Made by a program: the position numbers and the translations under genes
Assembly: GCF_049331405.1 (NCBI RefSeq)
Contig: NZ_CP186274.1
Location: forward strand, 806,001-870,000
DNA length: 64,000 nucleotides
From: PoT sp049331405
Lineage (GTDB): Bacteria > Planctomycetota > Planctomycetia > Isosphaerales > Isosphaeraceae
Direction: 5' to 3'
In this document: piece after piece, positions 54,957 through 63,920 of the stretch
How positions within the stretch are numbered: the first letter of the stretch is position 1
Layout of the letters: every line of letters begins with the position of its first letter
Notes under the pieces: generated by a model
Databases searched by the model: none
Seen by the model: the letters and a program-made list of their open reading frames with translations, nothing else
What the model was told of the DNA's origin: nothing

Positions 54957-57900
54957 GTGAATTCCGAAACGCATGGTTTGTCGGATTCGACGGAGCATGA
55001 TTTACCCGTCATCTCATCGCACGAATCCGGCGAGCGGACCGAAGTTGATTACGAGTCGTTAGAAAGGGACGCCGAAGCCTCCCTCCTCGTGAGGGTCTAC
55101 GACGAGTTCCTCGCGTCCGTGCGCGCCGGCGAATCTCCCGATCCCGAGGAGTGGTACGCAAGGCATCCCAGGATCGCGGACAAACTCAGGCTCTGCCTCG
55201 AAGTCCTCGACATCGCCGAGCACCTCGACGGCACGCCCGGCGGCGCCGACGATCCCCAGCAGGTGACGCCGACCCGACTGGGCGACTTCCTGATCCTCCG
55301 GCAGCTCGGCCGCGGTGGAATGGGGGTCGTCTACGAGGCGGAGCAGATCTCCCTGAATCGTCGCGTGGCGCTCAAGGCCCTCCCCATCGTCTCGGCGCTC
55401 GACCCGAAGAATCTCAAGCGGTTCAAGACCGAGGCAGAAGCCGCGGCGAGACTCAAGCACCAGAACATCGTCCCCATCCACACCGTCGGCTCCGAGCGGG
55501 GCATCCACTTCTTCACGATGCAGTTGGTCGAGGGGCCGACCCTCGCCCAGTGGATCAAGGAGAGGCGTGAGGAGCGGGACGAGGCGAAGAAGTCGGGGCG
55601 GCCTTCGCCCTCCCCCGACGAACGGTCGGAGTTTTTCAGGCTCGTGGCCACCATGGGGCTCCACGCGGCCGAGGCCCTCGCGCACTCGCACTCGCAAGGG
55701 ATTCTGCATCGAGACATCAAGCCGGCCAACTTGCTGCTCGACCAGAACAGGAACCTCTGGGTCTCCGACTTCGGGCTCGCCCGCCTCAAGGATGGCGGCG
55801 ACCTGACGAGGACCCAGGAGATGCCGGGCACCATGCGCTACATGAGCCCGGAACGCGTGCTCGGCCAGGATTCCAGCAACGAACTTGGTGACGTCTATTC
55901 CCTGGGCGTCACCCTGTACGAGTTGCTGCTCCTCCGCCACATGTTCGACGCCCAGGAGCGCGGTGACCTGACACGCCGGATCATCCATGAGGAACCGACG
56001 GCCCTGCGCCGCGTCGACCCGGATATACCCCCCGACCTGGCGAAGATCGTCCACAAGGCGATGGCCAAGGAGATGGAGGATCGCTACCAGTCGGCGACCG
56101 AACTGGCCATCGACTTGCGCTGCTTCCTCGAGGGGCTGCCGATCCACGGCCGCGGCCCGAGCCTCGCCAAACGCGCCACCCGTTGGGAGAGCCGCAACCG
56201 GCGCACGCTGATGTGGGCCGGTCCGCTTGCCATCTTGGTCGCGAGCCTCTTGACCTTCCCCCTGATCGGACTGTGGCGTTCTCGCCATGTGGGCTTGAGG
56301 GAAAGGATCATCAAGTACGAGGCGAACATCAAGCGGGCCGCCCAGTACCTGAAGCGATTCGAGGTGACGCAGGCCAAGGAGTTGCTCTCGCCCTACAAGG
56401 AGGCGAAAGGCCCGGACGACCTCCGCAACTTCCCCTGGTATTACCTCTGGGAACGCTGCAACCCTCGCACCCTGGTGCGCGAGATCCCGGCAAATGAGGG
56501 GATCATCTACCGCGTCCGCTACTTCTCCGATGGCAAGAGGCTCGTCTCGTGCGGCGCCGGGGGCACCTGTCGCATCTGGGATCTGGACACCGGGACTCGC
56601 CTCCATTCCATCGAAGCCCACCAGGGCGACGCCAACGATCTGAGCCTATCTGCCGACGAGAAGACGCTCGTGACCGTCGGGGACGACCGGGTCATTAAGG
56701 TCTGGAACGTGGCGGATGCCGAACTGAAGGCGGAACTCTTCGAGCCGAAAGATCGAGGCCCGAGAGACCCGAATGGCCCTGGCGACCGTAGGTCGTTCGT
56801 TTCCGTCAGCTACCTTCCGGATGGCAAGCATCTGATCACGGGCCGCAACAACGGCTTGATCCAGGTCTGGAACCTTGAGACAGGGAAGGTTGAATCCGAG
56901 TTTCAGGATGGAGACAGAAACATCGCCGGACTCGCGGTCTCGCCGGACGGCAGGTACGTCGTGGTGGCCTCCCCATCGTCCGCCGGCGCCGTCCTGGAGA
57001 TCGCGTCGCAACAACCGGTGCTTCGCCTCGTCGCCACGCCCAAGGGAGGGAAGGCTCCTCCCCTCGTCCCCGGGCCTCCCGGGATCAATGCCGAGCATCC
57101 GCAGGCCTTCCAGTCGTCCTCCTTCAGCCACGACGGGAAGATCCTGGCCACGGCCCATCTGAATGGCGTGATCCGGCTCTGGGATGTCGAGCAGGGAACT
57201 TGCAAGGTCGAACTTCCCGGCCACGCCGAGGAAGCCCTGAGCGTCTCCTTCTCTCCGGATGACAAGCGGTTGGCGTCGGTCGGCAGCGATGGCACGATCC
57301 GGGTCTGGGACCTGGGCCAATCGGTCCAACTCGTCGACTTCCAGTCCGAGTACTGGAAGGCCTGGAGCATCGCATTCTCGCCCGACGGTAACCAACTCGC
57401 CACGGGCAATATCCAAGGCAGGATCCAGGTCTGGGACCTCACCAAGCCGAGCGACCGGGTCGTGCTCGACAAGCCGACGATGGTCTCGCTCCTCCTGGGT
57501 TTCTCGGCTCAGGGAGATGTCGTGACACTCAACCGCGATGACGGGACCCTTGCATTCTGGAGTCGAGAGTCGGGCAAGTTGCTCAAGACGCACATGCTGC
57601 CCGCCCCGGGGCCGAGCGTCGCTCCGCTCCTGACGCCCGACGGCCGATATCTCGCCGTCCTCGACTCGAGCCGCGTCTTATGCGCCTGGGACCTCAAGGA
57701 TGATCCGCCCAGGATGGTGCATCGCCTGTCCCAGGAAGAGAAGGGGATCACCGGAGCACTGACCACGATCGCCGCCCCACCGGACCTGCGATGGATCGCC
57801 CTGGCGCAACCCCTGGAGGGGTTCTATTTATGGGATCCCAGGGCCGATCGATTGCGGAAGTCGCCAAACGCCAGGCCGGGGCTCACCGCGACCAACCGCG

Positions 57901-58418
57901 ATGGCAAGTTCGTGTTCTTCCACGAGTTTGGGCGTGTGGCGCGCTGGGATCTGGCCACGGACACGATCCAGCGGACGGATGACACCGGCCATCGGCCGAC
58001 CCCCGCGGCGGTTAATGCGCTGGCCCTCTCGCCCGACGGTCTCACGGCGGCCACGGGAGGATATGATAAGATCATAAAAATTTGGAATATGGAGACCCTC
58101 CAGCCGGCCGTCGAGGATCTGGTCGGGCATGAGGGAAACGTCACCGCCCTTGCCTTCTCGCCCGATAACCTCATCCTGGCGTCGGGGAGTTCCGACAACA
58201 AGATCAAGATCTGGTCGGTCACGACGGGGCAGGAGCTGATGACCCTTGAAGGGCACACCAACCTCGTCTGTACCCTCAAGTTCTCGGAGGATGGCTCCGC
58301 CCTAAGCTCGCGATCCATCAACCCCAAAGATCGCCCCGAGGAAGTCTTCCTCTGGCTCGCGCCCCATCTCGCCGATCGGGCCGAGCAACTCCCGGCGAAG
58401 CAGCCGGGCGACCGATGA
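54957..58418 (+). CDS. Transmembrane Ser/Thr protein kinase with WD40 repeats
   Basis: The product has 1,153 residues starting at GTG 54957, with GAGAGGA upstream. An N-terminal helical segment (about 30-92) reads DYESLERDAEASLLVRVYDE and ADKLRLCLEVLDIAEHLDGT, the usual planctomycete lead-in. The kinase domain spans about 109-395: GRGGMG 118-123, Lys140, HRDIKPAN from 251, DFG 271-273 and YMSPERVL near 295. A membrane helix follows at about 418-440 (LMWAGPLAILVASLLTFPLI). WD40 repeats fill the rest, for example VGDDRVIKVWN, GSDGTIRVWD and GGYDKIIKIWN, at least ten blades. It lacks the proline-rich leader of the kinase at 5313 and differs from it in the juxtamembrane linker (ERIIKYEANIKRAAQYLKRF). 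Confidence 0.93.
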   Translation: MNSETHGLSDSTEHDLPVISSHESGERTEVDYESLERDAEASLLVRVYDEFLASVRAGESPDPEEWYARHPRIADKLRLCLEVLDIAEHLDGTPGGADDPQQVTPTRLGDFLILRQLGRGGMGVVYEAEQISLNRRVALKALPIVSALDPKNLKRFKTEAEAAARLKHQNIVPIHTVGSERGIHFFTMQLVEGPTLAQWIKERREERDEAKKSGRPSPSPDERSEFFRLVATMGLHAAEALAHSHSQGILHRDIKPANLLLDQNRNLWVSDFGLARLKDGGDLTRTQEMPGTMRYMSPERVLGQDSSNELGDVYSLGVTLYELLLLRHMFDAQERGDLTRRIIHEEPTALRRVDPDIPPDLAKIVHKAMAKEMEDRYQSATELAIDLRCFLEGLPIHGRGPSLAKRATRWESRNRRTLMWAGPLAILVASLLTFPLIGLWRSRHVGLRERIIKYEANIKRAAQYLKRFEVTQAKELLSPYKEAKGPDDLRNFPWYYLWERCNPRTLVREIPANEGIIYRVRYFSDGKRLVSCGAGGTCRIWDLDTGTRLHSIEAHQGDANDLSLSADEKTLVTVGDDRVIKVWNVADAELKAELFEPKDRGPRDPNGPGDRRSFVSVSYLPDGKHLITGRNNGLIQVWNLETGKVESEFQDGDRNIAGLAVSPDGRYVVVASPSSAGAVLEIASQQPVLRLVATPKGGKAPPLVPGPPGINAEHPQAFQSSSFSHDGKILATAHLNGVIRLWDVEQGTCKVELPGHAEEALSVSFSPDDKRLASVGSDGTIRVWDLGQSVQLVDFQSEYWKAWSIAFSPDGNQLATGNIQGRIQVWDLTKPSDRVVLDKPTMVSLLLGFSAQGDVVTLNRDDGTLAFWSRESGKLLKTHMLPAPGPSVAPLLTPDGRYLAVLDSSRVLCAWDLKDDPPRMVHRLSQEEKGITGALTTIAAPPDLRWIALAQPLEGFYLWDPRADRLRKSPNARPGLTATNRDGKFVFFHEFGRVARWDLATDTIQRTDDTGHRPTPAAVNALALSPDGLTAATGGYDKIIKIWNMETLQPAVEDLVGHEGNVTALAFSPDNLILASGSSDNKIKIWSVTTGQELMTLEGHTNLVCTLKFSEDGSALSSRSINPKDRPEEVFLWLAPHLADRAEQLPAKQPGDR

Positions 58419-58425
58419 CGACGGC

Positions 58426-58875
58426 TCACGTTTCGAACGGCACCTCGTGATAGTCGAGGGCCCATTCCTTCATGTATCGTACGCGGACCGGGCGGATCCG
58501 ATAGAGGACGAGCGCGGGGTTGTCGATCGTGCCGAGGTACTGGCGGAGCAGGGGGTTGCCGTCCCAGATCTCCCGCAGGAGGGCCTGGTCGGCGACGACC
58601 TCCGCGACCCCCGTGATGCGGACCTGGTCGTGGTTCTCGTCGAGGTAGCCGAGCTCGACGTTGGGATTGGCCTCGATCTCCTGGGTCTTGTGATAGCCCC
58701 GAAGGTTGGCCACGTAGATGGTGAAACCGTCGGTCCGGACGGGGGAGACGGGCCGGAGCCGGGGCTGGTCGCCGTCGATCGTGGCGAGGTAGGGGAACCG
58801 GTCGGCCTTCACCACCGCGGAGGCCAGGGCGAGGACCTGGCTGGGGTCGAACGGCTCGGTCGTGGGCTTCGTCAT
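58426..58875 (-). CDS. Pyridoxamine 5'-phosphate oxidase-fold protein
   Basis: The product has 149 residues, cytoplasmic. It is a split-barrel flavin-binding protein: FPYLATIDGDQPRLRPVSPV for the first strands, then GFTIYVANLRGYHKTQEIEA and NVELGYLDENHDQVRITGVA, ending ALVLYRIRPVRVRYMKEWAL. General-stress-type members bind FMN or F420 and reduce small molecules; the PLP pathway role is unlikely given the size. ATG 58875 follows GAGGGAGAG. Its 3' end converges on the kinase gene with a gap of seven bases. Confidence 0.88.
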   Translation of the reverse strand: MTKPTTEPFDPSQVLALASAVVKADRFPYLATIDGDQPRLRPVSPVRTDGFTIYVANLRGYHKTQEIEANPNVELGYLDENHDQVRITGVAEVVADQALLREIWDGNPLLRQYLGTIDNPALVLYRIRPVRVRYMKEWALDYHEVPFET

Positions 58876-59484
58876 GGCGGGCTCTCCCTCGTCAACGATG
58901 TCCGAGAGGCGGATCCACTTCCAAACTTCCGACGCAACCACCTCGGCCCAGGATAACGAGGCCGACCGACAGTTGCCAACGTCGCACGAAAGTGACGAAA
59001 GCGATCGGTCCGCGCCCGGGAAGATGCCATTGCAAGATCGCCATAAGCCTCAAGGGTTCACATGGGCGGGCGTCTGATGTCTTGCTGCCGAGGTCCTGTC
59101 TCGCGGGGACTTGGGCGATCGTGCGGATATTGGCGGCCGGTTGGCATGGCCGCAAGGGCCCGATGGCCCTTCCTCGGCCAGTGTCCTCAACTTGCGACGA
59201 CGACAAGTCCGATCATTTACAGCACGGCCCTCCGGTCTCCGCGACCTTCGGCACCGCGACGGTGCCGCCCGGTCGTCTTTCCGGTAAGTCCCGGTAAGTT
59301 CGAGCCGCCCGCTATGGATCGCGCGATCCCCCGCCGGGGATCGTCGCCTGGGTTGGCGAACCCAACGCGTGTTCAGATTCGATACTAACGGGAGGGCAGG
59401 AGTCCCTCTCGCCTCAGGCTACCCGGGCTCTCGTCGCTGAGGGATCCGGGGGCGGTTCGCGAGGGGAACTTCAAGGAGGAATCC
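58876..59484. other. Divergent intergenic region with small repeats
   Basis: No gene is supported in 609 bases. Seen are a tandem repeat of CCGGTAAGT (59281-59299), a perfect 14-base palindrome GGATCGCGCGATCC (59316-59329), and the hairpin TGGGTT-GGCG-AACCCA (59349-59364). The last two are 121-170 bases upstream of the small exported protein and could regulate it. Confidence 0.45.
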
Positions 59485-60162
59485 ATGGGACGGCCCAAGG
59501 CCGCTCGAGTCTCGGGGTTTTGCGCTGCTCGGTCCGCCTCGTCCGGTCTCATGGCCCTTGGGTGCCTGGCCGCGTTCGTGCTCGTCCTCTCGCACCCCGA
59601 TTCCGCGTCGGCCCAGGCCGGCGTGCGAAAGGTCGCTGCCAGGTCCAACCAGGACTGGAGCGGCTCCTCCGGGAGTTGGGGTGAGCCCGATGGAGGGGCG
59701 ACGACTGCTCCTCGCCCCGGGCCCGCCACTTCGAAGCCGGCCCCAGCCCCGACTGCGGTGACGCTGACCGTCGCCAAGCCCACCCGGGGTAGCTCTTACC
59801 TCTTCTTCATGCCGAAGAAGGCCGTGGCGTCCATCGCCCCGGTCAAGCCGCTGCCCGGGCTCGTCGAGCCCCTGAAATCAGGGAACGTGGGCACCCAGTC
59901 GGCCGAGAAAGAGGCCTTCAAGTCTCCGAAGGCCTACTCCTACATGTATTTCCAGCCGAAGCCCAAGGACGCCCGGGGCGGGGCCGCCGGCGCGAGGCCC
60001 GGTCCCTCGGTGGCGAAGCCGAAGGCCAAGGCTCCATCGATGGCGCTCGGGAAGGGCAATGGATTGCCCAACCCGAACTATCGCCCGTTCCTCATTTATC
60101 AGCCAAAGTCCAGGCCGCTCTCGACGTCGACGTCGCAGGCCCAGAAGAAGACGGCACGCTGA
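59485..60162 (+). CDS. Exported low-complexity protein with three aromatic-PK motifs
   Basis: The product has 225 residues. AAGGAGGAA stands seven bases before the ATG. A signal peptide spans about 18-43 (GLMALGCLAAFVLVLSHPDS, cut after ASAQA). The mature protein is rich in Pro, Ala, Lys and Ser. Three similar motifs stand out: SYLFFMPKK (104-112), SYMYFQPKP (152-160) and PFLIYQPKS (201-209), each a hydrophobic-aromatic core followed by M/Q-P-K. Between them are basic, disordered linkers. No family is recognised. It may bind a polymer or another surface protein through the repeated motif. Confidence 0.8.
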   Translation: MGRPKAARVSGFCAARSASSGLMALGCLAAFVLVLSHPDSASAQAGVRKVAARSNQDWSGSSGSWGEPDGGATTAPRPGPATSKPAPAPTAVTLTVAKPTRGSSYLFFMPKKAVASIAPVKPLPGLVEPLKSGNVGTQSAEKEAFKSPKAYSYMYFQPKPKDARGGAAGARPGPSVAKPKAKAPSMALGKGNGLPNPNYRPFLIYQPKSRPLSTSTSQAQKKTAR

Positions 60163-60190
60163 GCCGTATCTCGCCCGGCGCCTGTCGGCC

Positions 60191-60847
60191 TCATTCCGCG
60201 GATCGAATGGCTTGGCTCATCCCGTTCATCGGGCCATCCGAGGAGATCCCCAACTCACGCCAAAGGCGCTCGACGGCGCTCACCCAGCGGTTCCTCGCGG
60301 CGACCGCCGAGCAACCGAGCCGACCTCCCATGACCTCGAACGTGCACTGATCGTAGGACCTCAAGTAGATCACCAGGCGATCGCGTTCCGGGAGTCGTTC
60401 CAGGGCTTGACGAATGGCTTCGCTCCGCTCCTTGCGCATGGCCAGGCCGCTGGGCGACGTGGCGTCGGCCGCGATATCCCCGTCTCCTTTCGACGGGATG
60501 GGGACCTCGCGTTTCCTGTCGCGCTTCCTGGTCTCGTAGCGCCTCGCGATCTCCTTGATGTTGTTCTGCAAGATTTTCTTGAGCCAGGCTTTCCACTCGG
60601 CGCCCGTCTTGCCGTCGAACTGGCTGAAGTCGCGGTAGGCCTCGAGGTACGTCTCCTGGACGAGGTCCCCGACGTCGACCTTCACGCGGAGGTTCTCCGC
60701 CAGCAAGCTCGCCGCCGCCTGGGTGATCTCGGCGCGGTACTTCTCGAAGGCGAATCCGAGTGCCTCGAGGTTCCCCTTGCGAGCCTCATTGATCCATGCC
60801 GCAGTCGGCACTTCGAACACGACCTCCACGGAGAATTTGCTGCCCAC
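60191..60847 (-). CDS. ECF sigma factor, planctomycete short type
   Basis: The product has 218 residues from GTG 60847, which has GAGGAGG five bases upstream; the frame upstream to 60931 lacks family sequence. Region 2 includes VGDLVQETYLEAYRDFSQFD and AEWKAWLKKILQNNIKEIAR, the pattern of the planctomycete sigma-70 subfamily (TIGR02984-like). Region 4 is LERLPERDRLVIYLRSYDQC with the helix-turn-helix FEVMGGRLGCSAVAARNRWV. No membrane helix or extension is present, so it differs from the three anchored ECF proteins. It converges with the small exported protein gene (gap 28 bases). No anti-sigma factor is visible. Confidence 0.9.
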   Translation of the reverse strand: MGSKFSVEVVFEVPTAAWINEARKGNLEALGFAFEKYRAEITQAAASLLAENLRVKVDVGDLVQETYLEAYRDFSQFDGKTGAEWKAWLKKILQNNIKEIARRYETRKRDRKREVPIPSKGDGDIAADATSPSGLAMRKERSEAIRQALERLPERDRLVIYLRSYDQCTFEVMGGRLGCSAVAARNRWVSAVERLWRELGISSDGPMNGMSQAIRSAE

Positions 60848-61669
60848 GGCGCCTCCTCTCGGTTTCGACGGGGCCGGCTTCGCCCTCGCGTTAACGTGAA
60901 CATCTGACTCGGGATAGCAGCCGAGGCGCAAGGCCTTCGCGCATCAGCCGTTTCGAGCCAAGCGGATATCGTTTCCGACAGCCCCTAGCCTTCCGAGCCT
61001 TGTTGACGCCGGACTTAATTACATCGTCCGATTCGTGCCAGGGGGAATCCACCAGTCCAGACAAGCATCTATCCTCGCGTAAAGTCTTCGAAAAGGGAAG
61101 ACGTGTGCCCGAGATTGGTACATTCTTGGGGAATTGCCGAATGCCGCCAATCAATGTTTAGTTTTGAGTTTTTGTGAATATTAAGATGAGATATTCCCCG
61201 GACGCACTGAAGGTTTCTTGACAGTAGGTTGAACCGAAAGCTATCGTCGCACAGCTTTGAAGATCCGGGCGGCAACCAGCCCGGTCGGACGCGGGGATTG
61301 GGGCCGGGACGTGGCGAGGTGTCGTCCCGGGCGCATCCCTTCGTGACGACGGAGGAAAGCCGCCGGACGTGCCGATCGCGGGAGGTGCAGCCCTCGCCGT
61401 TGATCCTCGCGTCCCTGTCGGGATGATCCGTACAACCTCGTGTCAGGCGGCCTTTCCCCCCCAATAATCGGATCTCGATTCGACGACATGCGCGGCTTTT
61501 TGCGTAATCATCCGGGACGATGACTGGGGTGCCAATCAAGGGGAGCGGCGGCGTGTTCTCGGGCGGGCTGAGACGCGAGGGGAGCGGATTCCGCCCTCGC
61601 GAACGTGGGCCATCGAGAGCAAGAGACCCCGAGCCGTGGACGGATCCCCTGGCATGGAGGAGTGTTATC
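60848..61669. other. Long divergent intergenic region upstream of the nucleotide-sugar cluster
   Basis: No gene is supported in 822 bases; frames here are Arg/Ser/Gly-rich without ribosome binding sites. The part 61140-61225 is AT-rich and carries GAATAT (61176-61181) paired with ATATTC (61191-61196) over nine bases. It should contain the promoter of the sugar cluster. GGAGGAG at 61657-61663 is the ribosome binding site of the dehydrogenase. Confidence 0.5.
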
Positions 61670-62869
61670 GTGAGTCAATTCGAGTATGACGTCTGCGTCG
61701 TAGGCGGGTGCGGCCACGTGGGCCTGCCGCTTGCGATCACTTTCGCCTCGCGCGGGCTCAAGGTCAGTATCTATGACGTGAATGATGATTCGGTCGCCAA
61801 GGTTAAGGCGGGCAACATGCCCTTCCTCGAGAAGGGGGCCGAGCCGATCCTCCGCGAGGTCATCGGGCGCTCCCTGCACGTTGCGAACGACCCGCAACTC
61901 GTCAGCCGGTCGCAGTTCGTCGTCGTGGTGATCGGAACCCCGGTCGACGAGCACCTGAACCCGAAGTTCAACACGATCCGTCGCTTCTTCCAGGGGATCC
62001 TGCCGTATCTACGCGACGGCCAGTGCATCGTGCTCCGAAGCACGGTCTATCCCGGCACGACGATGAAGGTCGACGAGCTGATCGCGTCGCTCGGGCGTGA
62101 CGTCCACGTCGCCTTCTGCCCCGAGCGCGTCGCCGAAGGCAAGGCGATGGAGGAGCTGACCGAGCTGCCTCAGATCGTCTCCGGCACCGATGCCAAGGCG
62201 GTCGAGATGGCCTCGGAGCTCTTCGGCAAGATCGCCAAGTCGATCCTGCACATGGAGCCCTTGGGGGCGGAGCTGACCAAGATCTTCGCGAACGTCTGGC
62301 GCTATATCCAGTTCGCGACGGCCAATCAGTTCTTCATGATCGCAACCGACTACGGGATCGACTTCTACGAAATCTATGAGGCCCTCACGCGGGACTATCC
62401 CCGGATGGCCGGCTTGCCGAAGAGTGGGCTCGCCGCCGGCCCCTGCTTATTCAAGGACACGATGCAGCTCGCCGCCGCCAATAATAATAACTTCGCGCTC
62501 GGCACGGCGGCGATGCTGATCAACGAAGGGCTCCCCAACTTCATCGTCCGCCATATCAAGGGCAAGTATCCCCTGGGCGAGATGACCGTGGGCCTTCTCG
62601 GCATGGCCTTCAAGGCCGACAGCGACGACCCGCGTGAGTCGCTCTCGTACAAGCTTCGCAAGGTCCTCGAATACGAGGCCGGCGATGTGTTGTGTACTGA
62701 TGTTTATATTCAAGATCCGCATTTCGTGACGCTCGACGAGGCGATCGAGCGCTCGGATCTCTTGATATTGTGCGCGCCGCACCGAGAATATCGCGACTTG
62801 AAGTTCCCCGACTCCAAGCCCGTGATCGACATCTGGAACACCTTCGGGAAAGGGACGCACCTCACGTGA
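61670..62869 (+). CDS. Nucleotide-sugar dehydrogenase (UDP-glucose/UDP-N-acetyl-mannosamine type)
   Basis: The product has 399 residues from GTG 61670, which follows GGAGGAG by seven bases; the longer frame from 61520 has no family sequence. The NAD-binding motif is CVVGGCGHVGLPLAITFASR (residues 9-28). VVIGTPVDEHLNPKF and LRSTVYPGTT are family blocks, as is FCPERVAEGKAMEELTELPQ. The catalytic Cys is Cys259 in AAGPCLFKDTMQLAAA. It oxidises a UDP-sugar to the uronic acid; the PERVAEGKA pattern is nearer to the WecC than to the Ugd branch. It begins the cluster with the epimerase gene, whose start overlaps its stop (GTGA). Confidence 0.93.
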   Translation: MSQFEYDVCVVGGCGHVGLPLAITFASRGLKVSIYDVNDDSVAKVKAGNMPFLEKGAEPILREVIGRSLHVANDPQLVSRSQFVVVVIGTPVDEHLNPKFNTIRRFFQGILPYLRDGQCIVLRSTVYPGTTMKVDELIASLGRDVHVAFCPERVAEGKAMEELTELPQIVSGTDAKAVEMASELFGKIAKSILHMEPLGAELTKIFANVWRYIQFATANQFFMIATDYGIDFYEIYEALTRDYPRMAGLPKSGLAAGPCLFKDTMQLAAANNNNFALGTAAMLINEGLPNFIVRHIKGKYPLGEMTVGLLGMAFKADSDDPRESLSYKLRKVLEYEAGDVLCTDVYIQDPHFVTLDEAIERSDLLILCAPHREYRDLKFPDSKPVIDIWNTFGKGTHLT

Positions 62870-63885
62870 AGACCCTCGTGACCGGCTCCGCCGGCTTCAT
62901 CGCCGGCTACTTGGTGGAAGAGTTGTTGAATGCGGGCCACGAGGTGGTGGGGCTCGACAACTTCACGAAATACGGCCCGCTCGAGCGGGCCTACGATAAG
63001 AACCCGCGGTTCCGCGGCGTCAAAGGGGACGTCAAGGACGTCGCCTTGATGAAGGAACTGCTCGCCGACTGCGACCACTTCGTCGCGGGTGCGGCGATCA
63101 TTGGCGGGATCTCCCTCTTCCACGAACTCGCCTATGACCTGATCGCCGAGAATGAGCGGATCACGGCCTCCTCATTCGACGCCGCGATCTGGGCCCACAA
63201 GTCGGCGAAGCTCCAGAAGATCACGGTCGTCTCGTCGTCGATGGTCTATGAGAGTACGACGACCTATCCGTCGGCCGAGGGGGAGCAGAGGCTCTGCCCG
63301 CCGCCGCAGTCGACCTACGGGTTCCAGAAGCTCGCGACCGAGTATTTCGCGCAAGGGGCCTGGGAGCAGTACAAGCTGCCGTATACGATCGTCCGGCCGT
63401 TCAACTGCATCGGCGTGGGGGAGAAGCGGGCCCTCTCCGACACCGAGGTGCTCTCGGGCAACATCAAGCTCGCTATGAGCCACGTGGTCCCCGACCTCGC
63501 GCAGAAGATCCTCAAGGGGCAGGATCCGCTGCACATCCTCGGCAGCGGGCAGCAGGTCCGCTGCTACACGTACGGCGGGGACCTGGCCCACGGGATCCGC
63601 CTGGCCGTCGAGTCGCCCGCGGCGAAGAATGAGGACTTCAACCTCTCGACCGAGGTGTCGACGACGGTCCTGGAACTGGCGGAACTGATCTGGAAGAAAG
63701 TCCACGGCGACGTACCGCTCCGCTATGTCTCCGACGCCCCGTTCACTTATGATGTGCAGAAACGGATCCCCGCGGTTGAGAAAGCCCGAAAGCTCCTGAA
63801 TTTCGAGGCGAAGACCTCTCTCTCCGAGGCGCTCGACGAGATCATCCCCTGGATCAAGGCCCAGATCGAGGTGGGGGGGATCTGA
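62866..63885 (+). CDS. NAD-dependent sugar epimerase/dehydratase (extended SDR)
   Basis: The product has 339 residues. It starts MKTLVTGSAGFIAGYLVEEL with the TGxxGFI NAD motif. The catalytic Tyr-Lys pair is in STYGFQKLATEY (Tyr151, Lys155), with VVSSSMVYES as the Ser-containing strand. The C-terminal half (CYTYGGDLAHGIRLAVE, TEVSTTVLELAELIWKK) is typical of NDP-sugar epimerases. Its GTG overlaps the dehydrogenase stop by four bases, showing translational coupling, so it probably acts on the same or the next nucleotide-sugar intermediate for exopolysaccharide or O-glycan. The longer frame from 62770 lies inside the dehydrogenase gene. Confidence 0.93.
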   Translation: MKTLVTGSAGFIAGYLVEELLNAGHEVVGLDNFTKYGPLERAYDKNPRFRGVKGDVKDVALMKELLADCDHFVAGAAIIGGISLFHELAYDLIAENERITASSFDAAIWAHKSAKLQKITVVSSSMVYESTTTYPSAEGEQRLCPPPQSTYGFQKLATEYFAQGAWEQYKLPYTIVRPFNCIGVGEKRALSDTEVLSGNIKLAMSHVVPDLAQKILKGQDPLHILGSGQQVRCYTYGGDLAHGIRLAVESPAAKNEDFNLSTEVSTTVLELAELIWKKVHGDVPLRYVSDAPFTYDVQKRIPAVEKARKLLNFEAKTSLSEALDEIIPWIKAQIEVGGI

Positions 63886-63920
63886 TCTGAACCGTCCGTC
63901 CTCCTGGAGTCGCCCCGCGC

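Noticed and set aside
61069..61539. 156-codon minus-strand frame in the gap before the sugar cluster
   Set aside because: No ribosome binding site, odd composition, and it covers the likely promoter.
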